Assembly (NCBI RefSeq): GCF_004803695.1
Contig: NZ_CP039393.1
Span: 3,162,001 to 3,226,000, forward strand
DNA length: 64,000 nt
Origin: Muribaculum gordoncarteri
GTDB lineage: Bacteria > Bacteroidota > Bacteroidia > Bacteroidales > Muribaculaceae
Direction of reading: 5' to 3'
In this document: positions 1-11,425 of the stretch, piece after piece
Position numbering within the stretch: position 1 is the stretch's first letter
Layout of the letters: every line of letters begins with the position of its first letter
Program-made: the position numbers and the translations under genes
The notes under the pieces: model-generated
The model's database searches: none
What the model was told of the DNA's origin: nothing
The model's input: only the letters and a program-made list of their open reading frames with translations

Positions 1-311
1 GTTTTGGCAATCGGATATTGGCTTAATCTATCGGCAATATAGCAAAATAAATCTACAAAAAACAAATATTATGCAAAATTTAACAAAATAAACAGCAAAA
101 TGCTACTCCATTTGCCGATTCCGGGAGGTAAAATTGAAAAGTAATCGATAAAAAGACAAATATAGGTTAAATAAATCGCGAGGATTATTTGACATGTAAA
201 ATATTTAACCGTAAATTTGCGAACCAAGCCACTTGAGCGTCAAAAGCAATGACATTCAAGTGCTTTTTATCGATAATAGGCCAAAAAACTAAGTGAAATC
301 ATATAAATGTC
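1..311. other. Non-coding region upstream of korA
   Basis: No convincing gene. The first 180 bases are AT-rich with no clear structure. The right half holds the korA promoter. A weak dyad follows it in the leader: CACTTGA at 230-236 and TCAAGTG at 256-262, then CTTTTTAT. This could be an attenuator-like hairpin, but the loop of about 19 nt and short stem make that doubtful. Confidence 0.5.
188..219 (+). promoter_or_regulatory. Bacteroidota-type promoter of korAB
   Basis: TTTG at 188-191, a 20-bp spacer, then TAAATTTG at 212-219. This matches the -33/-7 consensus of the primary sigma factor in Bacteroidota. It leaves a leader of about 85 nt before korA. Confidence 0.6.
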
Positions 312-2159
312 ATGTTAGAGAAAACCAATGTAAAGACTCTTGACAAAGTAGTCGTGAGATTTTCCGGCGATTCCGGCGACGGAATGCAGCTTGCCGGCAA
401 CATCTTCACTAATGTGTCGGCCGGAGTCGGAAACCAAGTTTCGACTTTCCCCGACTATCCGGCAGAAATCCGCGCCCCGCAAGGTTCGCTTGGCGGAGTA
501 TCGGGATTTCAGGTTCATATAGGAACAAATGTACACACACCGGGCGACAAGGCCGATGTGCTTATTGCCATGAATCCCGCTGCCTTGAAGCAGAATGTCA
601 AGCACCTCAAGCCCGGAGGTGTAGTGATTGTCGACATCGACTCATTCAAGGAAGCCGACCTGAAAAAGGCTCTTTTTGAAACAGCCGACCCCTTCAAGGA
701 ACTTAACCTTAACGCACAGGTGATTGAGGTGCCCGTCACCTCGATGACCAAGGCCGCACTTGCCGAATCGGGACTTGACAACAAGTCGGTGCTGAAGTGC
801 CGCAACATATTTGCTCTCGGCCTCGTGTGCTGGTTGTTTGACCGCCCGCTGGAGGCTGCCATGCACCATCTTAAGAACAAGTTTGCCCGCAAGCCCGCCA
901 TTTACGAGGCCAATGCCAAGGTAATCCAGGCCGGCTACGACTACGGGTCCAACATACACGCCTCGGTGTCGACCTACCGCATCGAGTCGGAGGACATCCG
1001 TCCGGGACACTATACCGACATCAACGGCAACACGGCCACTGCATGGGGATTGATAATGGCCGCCGAGAAGTCGGGTCGTCCGCTCTTCCTCGGAAGCTAC
1101 CCCATCACTCCCGCCACCGACATTCTTCATGAGCTTGCCAAGCGCAAGGATCTCGGCGTGAAGGCCGTGCAGATGGAGGACGAGATTGCCGGAGTTTGCT
1201 CGGCTATCGGAGCGTCATTTGCCGGAAACCTCGGCGTCACTTCAACTTCGGGCCCCGGCCTTGCATTGAAGAGCGAGGGTATAGGTCTTGCCGTTATGGC
1301 CGAGCTGCCGCTGGTGGTAATCGATGTACAGCGCGGAGGCCCCTCGACCGGACTTCCCACCAAGACCGAGCAGACCGACCTTATGCAGGCCCTCTACGGT
1401 CGCAACGGCGAGTCGCCCCTGGTGGTAGTGGCTCCCGCATCGCCCACCGACTGCTTCACCATGGCCTTTGAGGCTTCGCGCATAGCGATCGAGCACATGA
1501 CTCCCGTGATTCTGCTCTCCGATGCATTCATCGGCAACGGCTCGTCGGCATGGCGCATTCCCGACGATGACGAATATCCCGCCATCAAGCCCCATTACGT
1601 GCCCGAGGAGATGCGCTCCACATGGCGTGCCTATCAGCGCGACGAGGAGAGCAATGTGCGCTACTGGGCAATTCCCGGAACCGAAGGCCTCACCCACCGC
1701 CTCGGCGGCCTTGAAAAGGACTTTGTGACAGGTGCCATATCGACCGACCCCGCCAACCATGAGAAGATGGTGTATGTGCGCAAGGCCAAGATTGAGAAGA
1801 TTGCCAATGACATTCCCGAACTCGAGGTGCTGTGTGACGCCGATGCCGACACGCTGCTCGTGGGCTGGGGAGGTACCTACGGACACCTCTACACCGCAGC
1901 TCAGGAGCTGTGCAAGGAGGGCCGCAAGGTGGCTTTTGCCCATTTCCGCTACATAAACCCGCTGCCCCGCAACACCCGCGAAGTGCTTTCACGCTACAAG
2001 AAGGTGATATGCGCCGAATTGAACACGGGACAGTTTGCCGACTATCTGCAGAGCAAGTTTGCCGGACTTGAGGTTAAGCGCATCAATAAGGTTCAGGGTC
2101 AGCCCTTCCTGGTGCAGGAGGTCGTTGACGGCGTTAAAAAATTTATGGACGAAAAGTAA
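312..2159 (+). CDS. korA: 2-oxoglutarate:ferredoxin oxidoreductase, alpha subunit (gamma-alpha fusion)
   Basis: With KorB it oxidatively decarboxylates 2-oxoglutarate to succinyl-CoA and reduces ferredoxin, acting in the cytoplasm of anaerobes. The 615-residue protein has the usual fused order: an N-terminal gamma domain (about residues 10-200, with FSGDSGDGMQ at its start and the FPDYPAEIRAP stretch), then the alpha/PP-like domain (from about 230, with SYPITPATDI and TSTSGPGLALKSEG). A C-terminal transketolase-C-like part follows (LLVGWGGTYGH). The KorB gene starts 12 bp downstream, so they form an operon. Substrate is inferred from the two-gene fused architecture; a related 2-oxoacid (such as 2-oxoisovalerate) is possible but less likely. 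Confidence 0.9.
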   Translation: MLEKTNVKTLDKVVVRFSGDSGDGMQLAGNIFTNVSAGVGNQVSTFPDYPAEIRAPQGSLGGVSGFQVHIGTNVHTPGDKADVLIAMNPAALKQNVKHLKPGGVVIVDIDSFKEADLKKALFETADPFKELNLNAQVIEVPVTSMTKAALAESGLDNKSVLKCRNIFALGLVCWLFDRPLEAAMHHLKNKFARKPAIYEANAKVIQAGYDYGSNIHASVSTYRIESEDIRPGHYTDINGNTATAWGLIMAAEKSGRPLFLGSYPITPATDILHELAKRKDLGVKAVQMEDEIAGVCSAIGASFAGNLGVTSTSGPGLALKSEGIGLAVMAELPLVVIDVQRGGPSTGLPTKTEQTDLMQALYGRNGESPLVVVAPASPTDCFTMAFEASRIAIEHMTPVILLSDAFIGNGSSAWRIPDDDEYPAIKPHYVPEEMRSTWRAYQRDEESNVRYWAIPGTEGLTHRLGGLEKDFVTGAISTDPANHEKMVYVRKAKIEKIANDIPELEVLCDADADTLLVGWGGTYGHLYTAAQELCKEGRKVAFAHFRYINPLPRNTREVLSRYKKVICAELNTGQFADYLQSKFAGLEVKRINKVQGQPFLVQEVVDGVKKFMDEK

Positions 2160-2171
2160 AAAGTTACGACT

Positions 2172-3185
2172 ATGGATTGCATAAAATATACAGCAGCTGA
2201 CTATAAGAGCGACCAATCGGTGCGCTGGTGCCCCGGATGTGGCGACCATGCCATACTCAACGTGCTCCACAAGGCTATGGCCGAAATAGGCGTGGCTCCC
2301 CACAACACAGCCGTGATTTCGGGCATCGGGTGCAGCTCGCGCCTCCCTTACTACATGAACACCTACGGATTCCACACCATCCACGGCCGTGCCGCCGCAG
2401 TGGCTACGGGATTCAAGGTGGCCAATCCGGCAATGACCGTGTGGCAGATTTCGGGTGACGGCGACGGCCTTGCCATAGGCGGAAACCACTTCATCCATGC
2501 AGTGCGTCGAAATGTCGACATCAACCTGCTGTTGTTCAACAATAAGATCTACGGCTTGACCAAGGGTCAGTATTCACCCACAAGCGCACGCGGATTTGTG
2601 AGCAAGTCATCGCCCTACGGCACTACCGAGGATCCGTTTATCCCGGCCGAACTCGTGTTTGGCGCCCGTGGCAACTTCTTCGGCCGCTCGATCGATGTCG
2701 ACCTGCCCATCGCCCAGGAGGTGATGGTGGCCGCCGCCCGTCACCGTGGCACTTCGGTTGTAGAGATGCTTCAGAACTGCGTGATATTCAACAACGGCAT
2801 ACACAACTACATCAGCGACCGCGAGTTCCGCGCCGAGCGCACAATTCATCTGCGTCACGGCGAGAAGATGCTCTTCGGCAAGAACATGGAGAAGGGACTT
2901 GTGCGCGACGGATTCCTGCTGAAGGCCGTCGAGCTTGGCAAGGACGGATACACTATCGACGATGTGCTCGTTCATGACGCTCACACCCCGAGCAACTTCC
3001 TCCACCAGCAGCTTGCCATGATGGACGGCTACGACCTGCCGCTTGCTGTGGGCGTGATCCGCGATGTGGAGAGTCCCGTCTACAACGAGGAGATCGACAT
3101 GCAGATCGAGCAGGTGCGCGCCAAGAAGGGATTTGACCGGTTGCGCGACATGATTCTCGCAGGCGAAACCTGGGAGGTCAAGTAA
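2172..3185 (+). CDS. korB: 2-oxoglutarate:ferredoxin oxidoreductase, beta subunit
   Basis: Thiamine-diphosphate-binding subunit partnering KorA. The motif WCPGCGDH (residues 19-26) supplies cysteines expected near the iron-sulfur cluster. The TPP motif starts at GDGDGLAIGGNH (about residue 96) and continues to NNKIYGLTKGQ. The length of 337 residues is normal for KorB-type subunits that lack a fused ferredoxin domain. It is co-transcribed with korA and followed by a strong hairpin terminator. Confidence 0.92.
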   Translation: MDCIKYTAADYKSDQSVRWCPGCGDHAILNVLHKAMAEIGVAPHNTAVISGIGCSSRLPYYMNTYGFHTIHGRAAAVATGFKVANPAMTVWQISGDGDGLAIGGNHFIHAVRRNVDINLLLFNNKIYGLTKGQYSPTSARGFVSKSSPYGTTEDPFIPAELVFGARGNFFGRSIDVDLPIAQEVMVAAARHRGTSVVEMLQNCVIFNNGIHNYISDREFRAERTIHLRHGEKMLFGKNMEKGLVRDGFLLKAVELGKDGYTIDDVLVHDAHTPSNFLHQQLAMMDGYDLPLAVGVIRDVESPVYNEEIDMQIEQVRAKKGFDRLRDMILAGETWEVK

Positions 3186-3206
3186 GCCACCCGTTACGAT
3201 AAAAAG

Positions 3207-3246
3207 CGAAGCGCGATTGTGTATCCCACACAGTCGCGCTTCTTTC
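3207..3246. terminator. Bidirectional terminator after korB
   Basis: A long hairpin with arms built on GAAGCGCGA and TCGCGCTTC around a short loop at about 3223. Downstream is TCTTTCATT on the + strand and CTTTTTATC on the - strand. It can stop korAB and also the minus-strand operon that ends at 3392. Confidence 0.75.
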
Positions 3247-3391
3247 ATTATTAGTGGAGGCGTCTTCGGCCTGTTGTATTAATCTCTATGGAGGCCGTTC
3301 CCAATTTTCAGTGTCCTCCACCCGATTACTCAATTCAGTGCATTAAAAGCTATTCTCTTTATATGTTATCCTTGTTGCAGTATGTGCGGGT

Positions 3392-3868
3392 CTATAGCAT
3401 CGCCGTCAGCGGCAGGTTCATCTGGGGCAGCTTGTCGCGGCGTATCATCACGTTGACTGCGCCGTTGTCCTTTCCGTCGGGACGGAATATGTAGGTCACC
3501 GTTATCTGCTCGCCGTGGGTTATTGTGGCGCTGTACATCGTTTCGCGCTTGTTGAAGTAGTAGGTAAACGACACCTGGTTGCTGTCGCTCGATATGATTG
3601 CCTTGTCGGCCTGCTCTTCATCGTCCATGAACGCATCCTTAAGCCTCTGTGCGAGGGCCTTGCTGTTGATGGTGTAGGTGCGCACGGTCTTTTCGATTTT
3701 GTGGTTCTTGGGATTGCGCGTGGTTACCGAGTTCACTATCACCGACTTGTCCTTGGCTATTGCGTTTATTGCCGACTGGATGTTTTTCTGGGCCGAAACC
3801 TCGACCGAACATGCCACTGCGAATACCACTGCGAGCAGCAGGCTCTTGATGATGCTTGATGAGTTCAT
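3392..3868 (-). CDS. Small secreted protein of the ECF sigma operon
   Basis: A 158-residue protein with a signal peptide (about residues 1-26, ending VSAQK) and no other membrane segment, so it is probably periplasmic. The mature part is polar with alternating beta-type segments. It resembles the small secreted DUF4252/DUF5024-type proteins often found beside ECF sigma genes in Bacteroidales, but I cannot assign the family with certainty. It is the last gene of the sigma / anti-sigma-like operon, 30 bp after the preceding gene. Its function is unknown; it may be an effector or sensor of the envelope stress branch. Confidence 0.6.
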   Translation of the reverse strand: MNSSSIIKSLLLAVVFAVACSVEVSAQKNIQSAINAIAKDKSVIVNSVTTRNPKNHKIEKTVRTYTINSKALAQRLKDAFMDDEEQADKAIISSDSNQVSFTYYFNKRETMYSATITHGEQITVTYIFRPDGKDNGAVNVMIRRDKLPQMNLPLTAML

Positions 3869-3898
3869 TGCTTGGAGTCTATTTGAATGATTAATTTA

Positions 3899-4405
3899 TT
3901 ATTGTCTGCCTTTTTGTTCTATTTCGTTCTCGGCCTGCTGGAGGTTGCGGTAGGTTTCGAGAGCCTTGCGCTCCACATCGTCGGCATGGGCGATGGTGGC
4001 CTCTATCTCGGGCATTATCTCGTTGATGTTGCTGTTGACCGTGTTGCCCACTTTCACGTAGCTGCCGTCGTAGATGCTCGTCGAGGATGTGCTGCCGGTA
4101 AACAGCGCTATTCCAACGCTCACCATCACGGCCACCATGGCTGCGGCGGCGATGCTCCACCTCACGAGCCTTATGCGTATGATGCGGCTCTGTCGGCGGT
4201 TCTCCTCTATGAGCCGGCGGGGATCCTCCTCCATCTTGCCGTCATACCACGCAAACATCGGGGCGTACTCTTGCAGTGACTGAGGCACATCCTCATTCTT
4301 GAAAAAGTCATATAGCGCCTGCTCTTCGGCGTTGCTCGTTTCACCGTCAAGAAACTTTTCGATGTAGTTTCTTACGTTTTTCTTTGTTATAATAGTAGTG
4401 TTCAT
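3899..4405 (-). CDS. Putative anti-sigma factor (single-pass membrane protein)
   Basis: The 168-residue protein has an acidic cytoplasmic N-terminal part (about 1-77, rich in Glu, with an NYIEKFLDGETSNAEEQALY segment typical of zinc-free anti-sigma-like proteins). One transmembrane helix follows (about 78-102, RWSIAAAAMVAVMVSVGIAL), then a C-terminal periplasmic segment with a predicted helix near its end. It starts 3 bp after the ECF sigma stop codon, which supports a partner-switching role: holding the sigma factor at the membrane. There is no HXXXCXXC zinc motif, so the assignment rests on topology and context. Confidence 0.65.
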   Translation of the reverse strand: MNTTIITKKNVRNYIEKFLDGETSNAEEQALYDFFKNEDVPQSLQEYAPMFAWYDGKMEEDPRRLIEENRRQSRIIRIRLVRWSIAAAAMVAVMVSVGIALFTGSTSSTSIYDGSYVKVGNTVNSNINEIMPEIEATIAHADDVERKALETYRNLQQAENEIEQKGRQ

Positions 4406-4408
4406 CGT

Positions 4409-4906
4409 TCAATTGGGCATAAATTGTTGTTTTACTCTCTTTCTCGCTCTCGACAGGTTGACGCGCACGGCTCCGGGATTGCTTCCCGTTATTGCGGCTA
4501 TCTCTTCGACCTCGAAGCCTTCGACATGCTTCATCCTCAGTATCGATTGCTGTAGGTCGGGCAGTGCCGATATTGCGTCGAATATCTCCTTGAGGCTCTC
4601 CTCCCGGATGATTTTCGTTTCAGTCGATTCGTCGCCTTTTACATCGTATAGCTCGTCGATGTCGACCATTCCCGACCGGCGGCCTCTTATGCAGCTTATG
4701 GCGAGATGCCGCGTGATGACCGAGGCCAGGGAGTCGACGCTTCGGTAGTCGTCGAGTCGGTCACGCAGAAACCATAGCTTCAGCAGCGTGTCCTGCACCA
4801 CATCTTCGGCGTCGTCACCGTTGTTGAGGTACCGGATGGCGAGCTGCAGAAGTTGCGGACGCATACGTGTTATTCGGCTTTCAAACTCTTTCCGTTCCAT
4901 ATTCAC
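4409..4906 (-). CDS. ECF-type RNA polymerase sigma factor
   Basis: The 165-residue protein has the two-domain ECF layout. Sigma-2 is at about residues 10-80, with the DAEDVVQDTLLKLW core-binding signature. Sigma-4 is at about 108-160, with LPDLQQSILRMKHVEGFEVEEIAAITG and the helix-turn-helix continuing through NPGAVRVNLSRARKRVK. It heads a three-gene operon with a putative anti-sigma factor and a secreted protein and diverges from the sulfhydrylase gene. It probably autoregulates, but I cannot identify its promoter. Confidence 0.88.
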   Translation of the reverse strand: MNMERKEFESRITRMRPQLLQLAIRYLNNGDDAEDVVQDTLLKLWFLRDRLDDYRSVDSLASVITRHLAISCIRGRRSGMVDIDELYDVKGDESTETKIIREESLKEIFDAISALPDLQQSILRMKHVEGFEVEEIAAITGSNPGAVRVNLSRARKRVKQQFMPN

Positions 4907-4975
4907 CTATATGACGCAGTGATGTGGCAAAACGTTACATCAATATTCCGATTTTTTTAAAAACAGTCGGCGTGA

Positions 4976-5008
4976 CTTGCATATTTCTCGTTTTTTTGCA
5001 TACCTTTG
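4976..5008 (+). promoter_or_regulatory. Promoter of the O-acetylhomoserine sulfhydrylase-type gene
   Basis: TACCTTTG at 5001-5008 is a good -7 element. CTTG at 4976-4979 lies 21 bp upstream as a weak -33. The leader is about 50 nt, too short to hold a SAM riboswitch. Confidence 0.55.
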
Positions 5009-5063
5009 CGAGTGCGAAAGTGCATAGTTGAATATTAATTGAGAAATATAAAAAACGGAAATT

Positions 5064-6344
5064 ATGGCAAACAATTTTAAGCCGGAAACCCTGTGTGTGC
5101 AGGCCGGTTGGACCCCTACCAAGGGAGAGCCGAGAGTGCTCCCGATCTATCAGAGTACTACTTTTAAATATGATACGAGCGAGCAGATGGCCCGTCTGTT
5201 TGACCTTGAGGACACGGGTTTCTTCTACACCCGTCTTCAGAATCCCACCAATGAGGCCGTTGCCGCAAAGATTGCCGCTCTTGAAGGCGGAGTGGGCGCG
5301 ATGCTCACCTCCAGCGGACAGGCCGCCAACTTCTATGCACTGTTCAACATCTGTCAGGCAGGCGACCACTTCGTGTGCTCCTCGGCCATCTACGGCGGCA
5401 CGTTCAACCTCTTTGGCGTGACAATGAAGAAGCTCGGAATCGATGTGACATTCGTCAATCCCGACGCAAGCGAGGAGGAGATTATAGCCGCTTTCCGTCC
5501 CAACACCAAGGCGCTCTTTGGCGAAACCATATCCAACCCCTCGCTCGAGGTGCTTGACATCGAGAAGTTTGCCCGCATAGCCCACAGCCAGGGTGTGCCC
5601 CTGATTGTCGACAACACATTCCCCACGCCCATAAATTGTCGCCCGTTTGAATGGGGTGCCGACATCGTTGTACACTCGACCACCAAATATATGGACGGTC
5701 ACGCAACGAGCGTGGGCGGCGTCATCGTCGACAGCGGAAACTTTGACTGGGAGGCCCATGCCGAGAAGTATCCCGGACTTTGCACCCCCGATGACTCATA
5801 CCACGGCCTCACCTACACAAAGGCTTTCGGCAAGATGGCCTACATGGTCAAGGCCACTGCGCAGTTGATGCGTGACCTCGGAAGCATCCAGTCGCCGCAG
5901 AACGCATTTCTGCTGAATCTCGGTCTTGAAACGCTGCACTTGCGCATGCCCCGCCACTGTTCCAACGCTCAGGCTGTGGCCGAATACCTCTCGGGCAACG
6001 ACAAGGTGGCCTGGGTCAACTATTGCGGACTGCCCGGCAACAAGTATCACGACCTTGCGATGAAGTATATGCCCAACGGATCCTGCGGCGTAGTGTCGTT
6101 TGGACTCAAGGGCGGCCGCGATGTGGCTATAAGGTTTATGGACAACCTGAAGCTTGCCGCTATCGTGACGCACGTGGCCGATGCGCGCACTTGTGTGCTG
6201 CATCCTGCAAGTCACACCCATCGACAGCTTTCCGACGAGCAGCTCCTGGAAGCGGGAGTGCGCCCCGACCTCATCCGCTTTTCGGTGGGAATCGAGAATG
6301 TCGACGACATCATCGCCGACATCAAGCAGGCTCTCGAAGCGTGA
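5064..6344 (+). CDS. metY: O-acetylhomoserine aminocarboxypropyltransferase / sulfhydrylase
   Basis: PLP enzyme of the Cys/Met metabolism family, cytoplasmic. It condenses O-acetylhomoserine with sulfide (or methanethiol) to homocysteine (or methionine). The 426-residue length fits the MetY branch rather than the shorter (about 390) cystathionine enzymes. Visible motifs are YTRLQNPT near residue 55, SSGQAANFYAL, VDNTFPTP and the Schiff-base lysine in STTKYMDGH (Lys208). The C-terminal DARTCVLHPASHTHRQL is typical. It stands alone with its own promoter. Methionine gamma-lyase is a related alternative, but the length and C-terminal motif favour MetY. Confidence 0.85.
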   Translation: MANNFKPETLCVQAGWTPTKGEPRVLPIYQSTTFKYDTSEQMARLFDLEDTGFFYTRLQNPTNEAVAAKIAALEGGVGAMLTSSGQAANFYALFNICQAGDHFVCSSAIYGGTFNLFGVTMKKLGIDVTFVNPDASEEEIIAAFRPNTKALFGETISNPSLEVLDIEKFARIAHSQGVPLIVDNTFPTPINCRPFEWGADIVVHSTTKYMDGHATSVGGVIVDSGNFDWEAHAEKYPGLCTPDDSYHGLTYTKAFGKMAYMVKATAQLMRDLGSIQSPQNAFLLNLGLETLHLRMPRHCSNAQAVAEYLSGNDKVAWVNYCGLPGNKYHDLAMKYMPNGSCGVVSFGLKGGRDVAIRFMDNLKLAAIVTHVADARTCVLHPASHTHRQLSDEQLLEAGVRPDLIRFSVGIENVDDIIADIKQALEA

Positions 6345-6411
6345 CGCTTGCAGTTAAGTAGAAAACATTAATAAATATGACGCAGGGTTTCTCGATTGAG
6401 GGGTGCCTTTC

Positions 6412-6442
6412 ATTGTTATGTGCATTAAAATCACTAACTTTG
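6412..6442 (+). promoter_or_regulatory. Promoter of pyrG-yidC
   Basis: TAACTTTG at 6435-6442 is a -7 element, with ATTG at 6412-6415 as a -33-like match 19 bp upstream. The leader is about 25 nt. Confidence 0.5.
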
Positions 6443-6463
6443 CGCTTTAATTTAATATAATAG

Positions 6464-8085
<1,622 letters not shown>

Positions 8086-8086
<1 letters not shown>

Positions 8087-10185
8087 TGGATAAGAACACA
8101 ATGTACGGTTTGCTCCTGATGGGAGCTGTCATCCTTGGATTCATGTGGCTCAACCAGCCCGAACCCAAGCCCGACAGCATTGCCCCCGCCGAGCAGATAA
8201 CCGCAGAACAGGCCGAGGCGATGGCCGATGCACAGCTCGCTTCATCGCTCGACACACTCACTCCGGCCGAAACTTCGATGCTGGCCGCCGCCGTTCACCA
8301 GTACGGAACTCCCGACTCGGTGTCAGGCCGCGTAACGATGCAAAATTCAAAGGTGGATCTCGTATCCGACGGATACCTGTTGACCGGCTCGGTCAATGTC
8401 GACGGCAAGAGCGTTGACATAGCCGACCTCTCCAATCCCGCCGCTGCGGGGCTTTCACCCGTCATCGCCTCAAAGGCTGTGAAGTTGCTCAAGACGACAA
8501 CCCGTGAGCTTACACAGTACCAGGGATTTGCACGTTACCTTCAGGGCGACAGCTCTACCGTGCGTCTTGAAAATGAATACATCGCGCTCGACCTCTCCAA
8601 CAAGGGCGGCGTCATATCGCGTGCTGAGCTCAAGGACTACAAGTCCTATAAGGGCGGCAATGTCGTGGTGTTTGAAGGCGACGACAACGGCTACTCGTTT
8701 ATCCTCAACTCGGCCGACCGTGAGTTTGACACCCGCAACTTCTTCTTCGAGCCGGTTCAGGAGAGCGACACCACGGTGTTGATGACGCTCAATCTCGGAA
8801 GCGGTGCATCGTTTGGAATGCGTTACACCCTTCTCCCCGAAAGCTACGTGGTTAGAATGGAGATTGTGCAGAACGGCATGCAGTCGATTATCCCCTCCAA
8901 TGTGGCTACAATGGATTTCCTCTGGCATCAGAAGATGATTCGCCAGGAGGAGGGCCGCATGTTTGAGGAGCGTAACTCGGGATTGTACTATATGTATGCC
9001 GGAGGCGGTGTCGAAAACCTCAGTGAGTCGTCAAATGACGATGAGGAGGTCAACGAGCGCATCAAGTGGATAGGATTCAAGAATCAGTTCTTCTCGATGG
9101 CATTCATCGCCCGAAGCTCGTTCAATAACGCCAATCTCACCTCAACCATACTCACAAAGAGCCAGCCCGGCTACCTGAAGGAGCTTGAGGCCGTTTCGTC
9201 GGTCGACTACAACGCCTCCAACCCCATGCCGGCACAGTTTGACATTCTCATCGGCCCCAACCTCTATCCCATGTTGTCGGGACTTGATGACAAGCTGAAC
9301 GACGGCGAGGATCTTCACTTGACACGACTCATTCCTCTCGGATGGACTCTCTTCCGCTGGATCAACACATGGATTGTGATTCCCGTATTTGACATCCTCG
9401 GCAAGTGGTTTACCAACTACGGCGTCATCATCCTGTTGCTCACAATCTTCATCAAGATCATCATCTTCCCCTTCACCTACAAGAGCTACATGTCGCAGGC
9501 CAAGATGCGCTTGCTCGCTCCTGAGATAAAGGAAATCAATGAAAAGTATCCCGGTCAGGAGAATGCCATGACCCGTCAGCAAAAGACGATGGAACTTTAC
9601 TCGCGTGCCGGTGCCAATCCCATGGCGGGCTGTCTGCCCATGTTGCTGCAGATGCCGGTGCTTATCGCCATGTTCACCTTCTTCCCCTCGTGTATCGAGC
9701 TGCGCGGCGAGCCATTCCTTTGGGTTAAGGACCTGTCGGCTCCCGATGCCATCATCACCTGGAGCGGCAACATTCCCTTGGTCACCGAGTACTTCGGCAA
9801 CCACCTGTCGCTGTTCTGTCTTCTCATGACCGTGACCAACATCATCTACACTAAGGTCACGATGCAGAATCAGCCTTCGGGAGCGTCGATGCCCGGCATG
9901 AAGTGGATGATGTATCTGATGCCTTTGATGTTCCTTGTCTTCTTCAACAACTACGCCGCAGGTCTTTCCTACTACTACTTCCTGTCGCTGTTGATCACAA
10001 TCGTGCAGACCTATGTGTTCCGTCACGTTGTAAATGAGGAGAAGATGCGCGCCAAGATGCAGGAAGCATCCAAGAAGCCCCGCAAGAAGTCGGGTTTCAT
10101 GGCTCGTCTTGAAGAGGCTCAGCGTCAGCAGCAGGCCATGCTCCGCGAGCAGGAGAAGCGTAAAAAGGGTGCCAACCGCCGATAA
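8086..10185 (+). CDS. yidC: Membrane protein insertase YidC
   Basis: Inserts and folds inner-membrane proteins with or without SecYEG. The 699-residue protein has the Gram-negative layout. An N-terminal helix (about 5-22) is followed by a large periplasmic beta-sandwich domain (to about 400). Five conserved transmembrane segments with the cytoplasmic hairpin loop (SYMSQAKMRLLAPEIKEINEKY) come next, with the NPMAGCLPMLLQMPVLIAMF helix and a basic, Gln-rich C-terminal tail that can contact the ribosome. It is translationally coupled to pyrG, an arrangement usual in Bacteroidales. Confidence 0.95.
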
Positions 10186-10223
10186 AGCGGCTCGCCGGTA
10201 TTATTTAAATTAATTGATGGACT

Positions 10224-11396
10224 ATGAATAATTTCGTGTTCTGGAGCCCGACCAAGTTCGTTTTCGGGCGTGACACCGAAAGCCGCACCGGAGCCTTGGC
10301 TCGTGAGTTTGGCGGCCGTAAGGTGCTGCTTGTCTACGGTGGCGGCTCGGTTGTGCGCAGCGGTTTGCTCGACCGGGTTAAGGCATCGCTTTCAGCGAGC
10401 GGTATCGAATGGGAGGAGATGGGCGGAATTCAGCCCAATCCCACCGACGACCGCGTTTATGAAGGTATTGAACTGGTGCGCTCGCGGAACATCGATATGC
10501 TCATTGCCGTGGGCGGCGGTTCGGTCATCGACACTGCCAAGGGCATCGCATGCGGAGTTCCCTACGAAGGCGACTTCTGGGACTTCTATTGCGGCAAAAA
10601 GATAGTGGAGAAGGCTCTCCCCGTGGGTGTCGTGCTCACCATCCCGGCTGCCGGAAGTGAAGGCTCGGGCAACTCGGTCATCACCAAGCGTGACGGACTG
10701 ATCAAGCTCAGTCTGCGCACCGAAAGCGCCCTTCGCCCCAAGTTTGCGGTGATGAATCCCGAACTCACCTTCACGTTGCCTCCCTATCAGACCGCATGCG
10801 GCATCGTCGACATGATGGTCCACATCATGGAGCGTTATTTCACCAATACCCCCGATGTCGAGATTACCGACCGCGTGGCTGAGGGTGTGCTCATCGCGAT
10901 AATGGAGGAGGCTCCCAAAGTGATGTGCGACCCCGAGAACTATGAGGCGCGCGCCAACATCATGTGGAGCGGCACTCTCGCCCATAACGGAGTGTGCGGC
11001 ACAGGCCGTGCCGAGGATTGGTCGTCACACTTTATCGAGCATGAGATAAGCGCGATATATAACGTTGCCCACGGAGCCGGACTTGCCGTCGTGGTTCCCG
11101 CATGGATGCAGTATGTGGCCGGTGTCAATCCCGTCAAGGTGGCGCAGTTTGCCCGTCGTGTCATGGGCGTTGTGTCGCAGGGCGATGACAAGTCGGTAGC
11201 AGCCGAAGGCATCAAGCGTCTTAAGGATTTCTTCATGAGCATAGGTATGCCCGTTACATTCAAGGAGCTCGGCATCGACAATCCCGACATCGAGCGACTT
11301 GTTGCAAAGCTTCACGAGCACAAGGGTGAACGCATCGGCGGTTATGTCAAGCTTTCGGCCGATGACACCATAAAGATATATGAGATGATGCAGTGA
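10224..11396 (+). CDS. Iron-containing alcohol dehydrogenase (butanol dehydrogenase / YqhD type)
   Basis: NAD(P)H-dependent aldehyde reductase or alcohol dehydrogenase, cytoplasmic, 390 residues. The nucleotide-binding motif is AVGGGSVIDTAKG (about 92-104). Metal ligands are expected in CGIVDMMVHIMERYF and in the paired histidines of SHFIEHEISAIYNVAHGAGLAVV. The N-terminal FWSPTKFVFGRDTE and overall layout match the BDH/YqhD subgroup, which detoxifies aldehydes or makes alcohols. It follows yidC by 38 bp and may share its transcript. Exact substrate is not deducible. Confidence 0.85.
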   Translation: MNNFVFWSPTKFVFGRDTESRTGALAREFGGRKVLLVYGGGSVVRSGLLDRVKASLSASGIEWEEMGGIQPNPTDDRVYEGIELVRSRNIDMLIAVGGGSVIDTAKGIACGVPYEGDFWDFYCGKKIVEKALPVGVVLTIPAAGSEGSGNSVITKRDGLIKLSLRTESALRPKFAVMNPELTFTLPPYQTACGIVDMMVHIMERYFTNTPDVEITDRVAEGVLIAIMEEAPKVMCDPENYEARANIMWSGTLAHNGVCGTGRAEDWSSHFIEHEISAIYNVAHGAGLAVVVPAWMQYVAGVNPVKVAQFARRVMGVVSQGDDKSVAAEGIKRLKDFFMSIGMPVTFKELGIDNPDIERLVAKLHEHKGERIGGYVKLSADDTIKIYEMMQ

Positions 11397-11425
11397 CGCT
11401 CAGGTCACGGCACATATACGACTTT

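Noticed and set aside
230-262. Attenuator hairpin before korA
   Set aside because: A 7-bp stem with a 19-nt loop and a short T-run is too weak to call; noted only as part of the non-coding region.
5009-5063. SAM riboswitch before the sulfhydrylase-type gene
   Set aside because: The leader is only about 50 nt and shows no SAM-I or SAM-II type stem arrangement.
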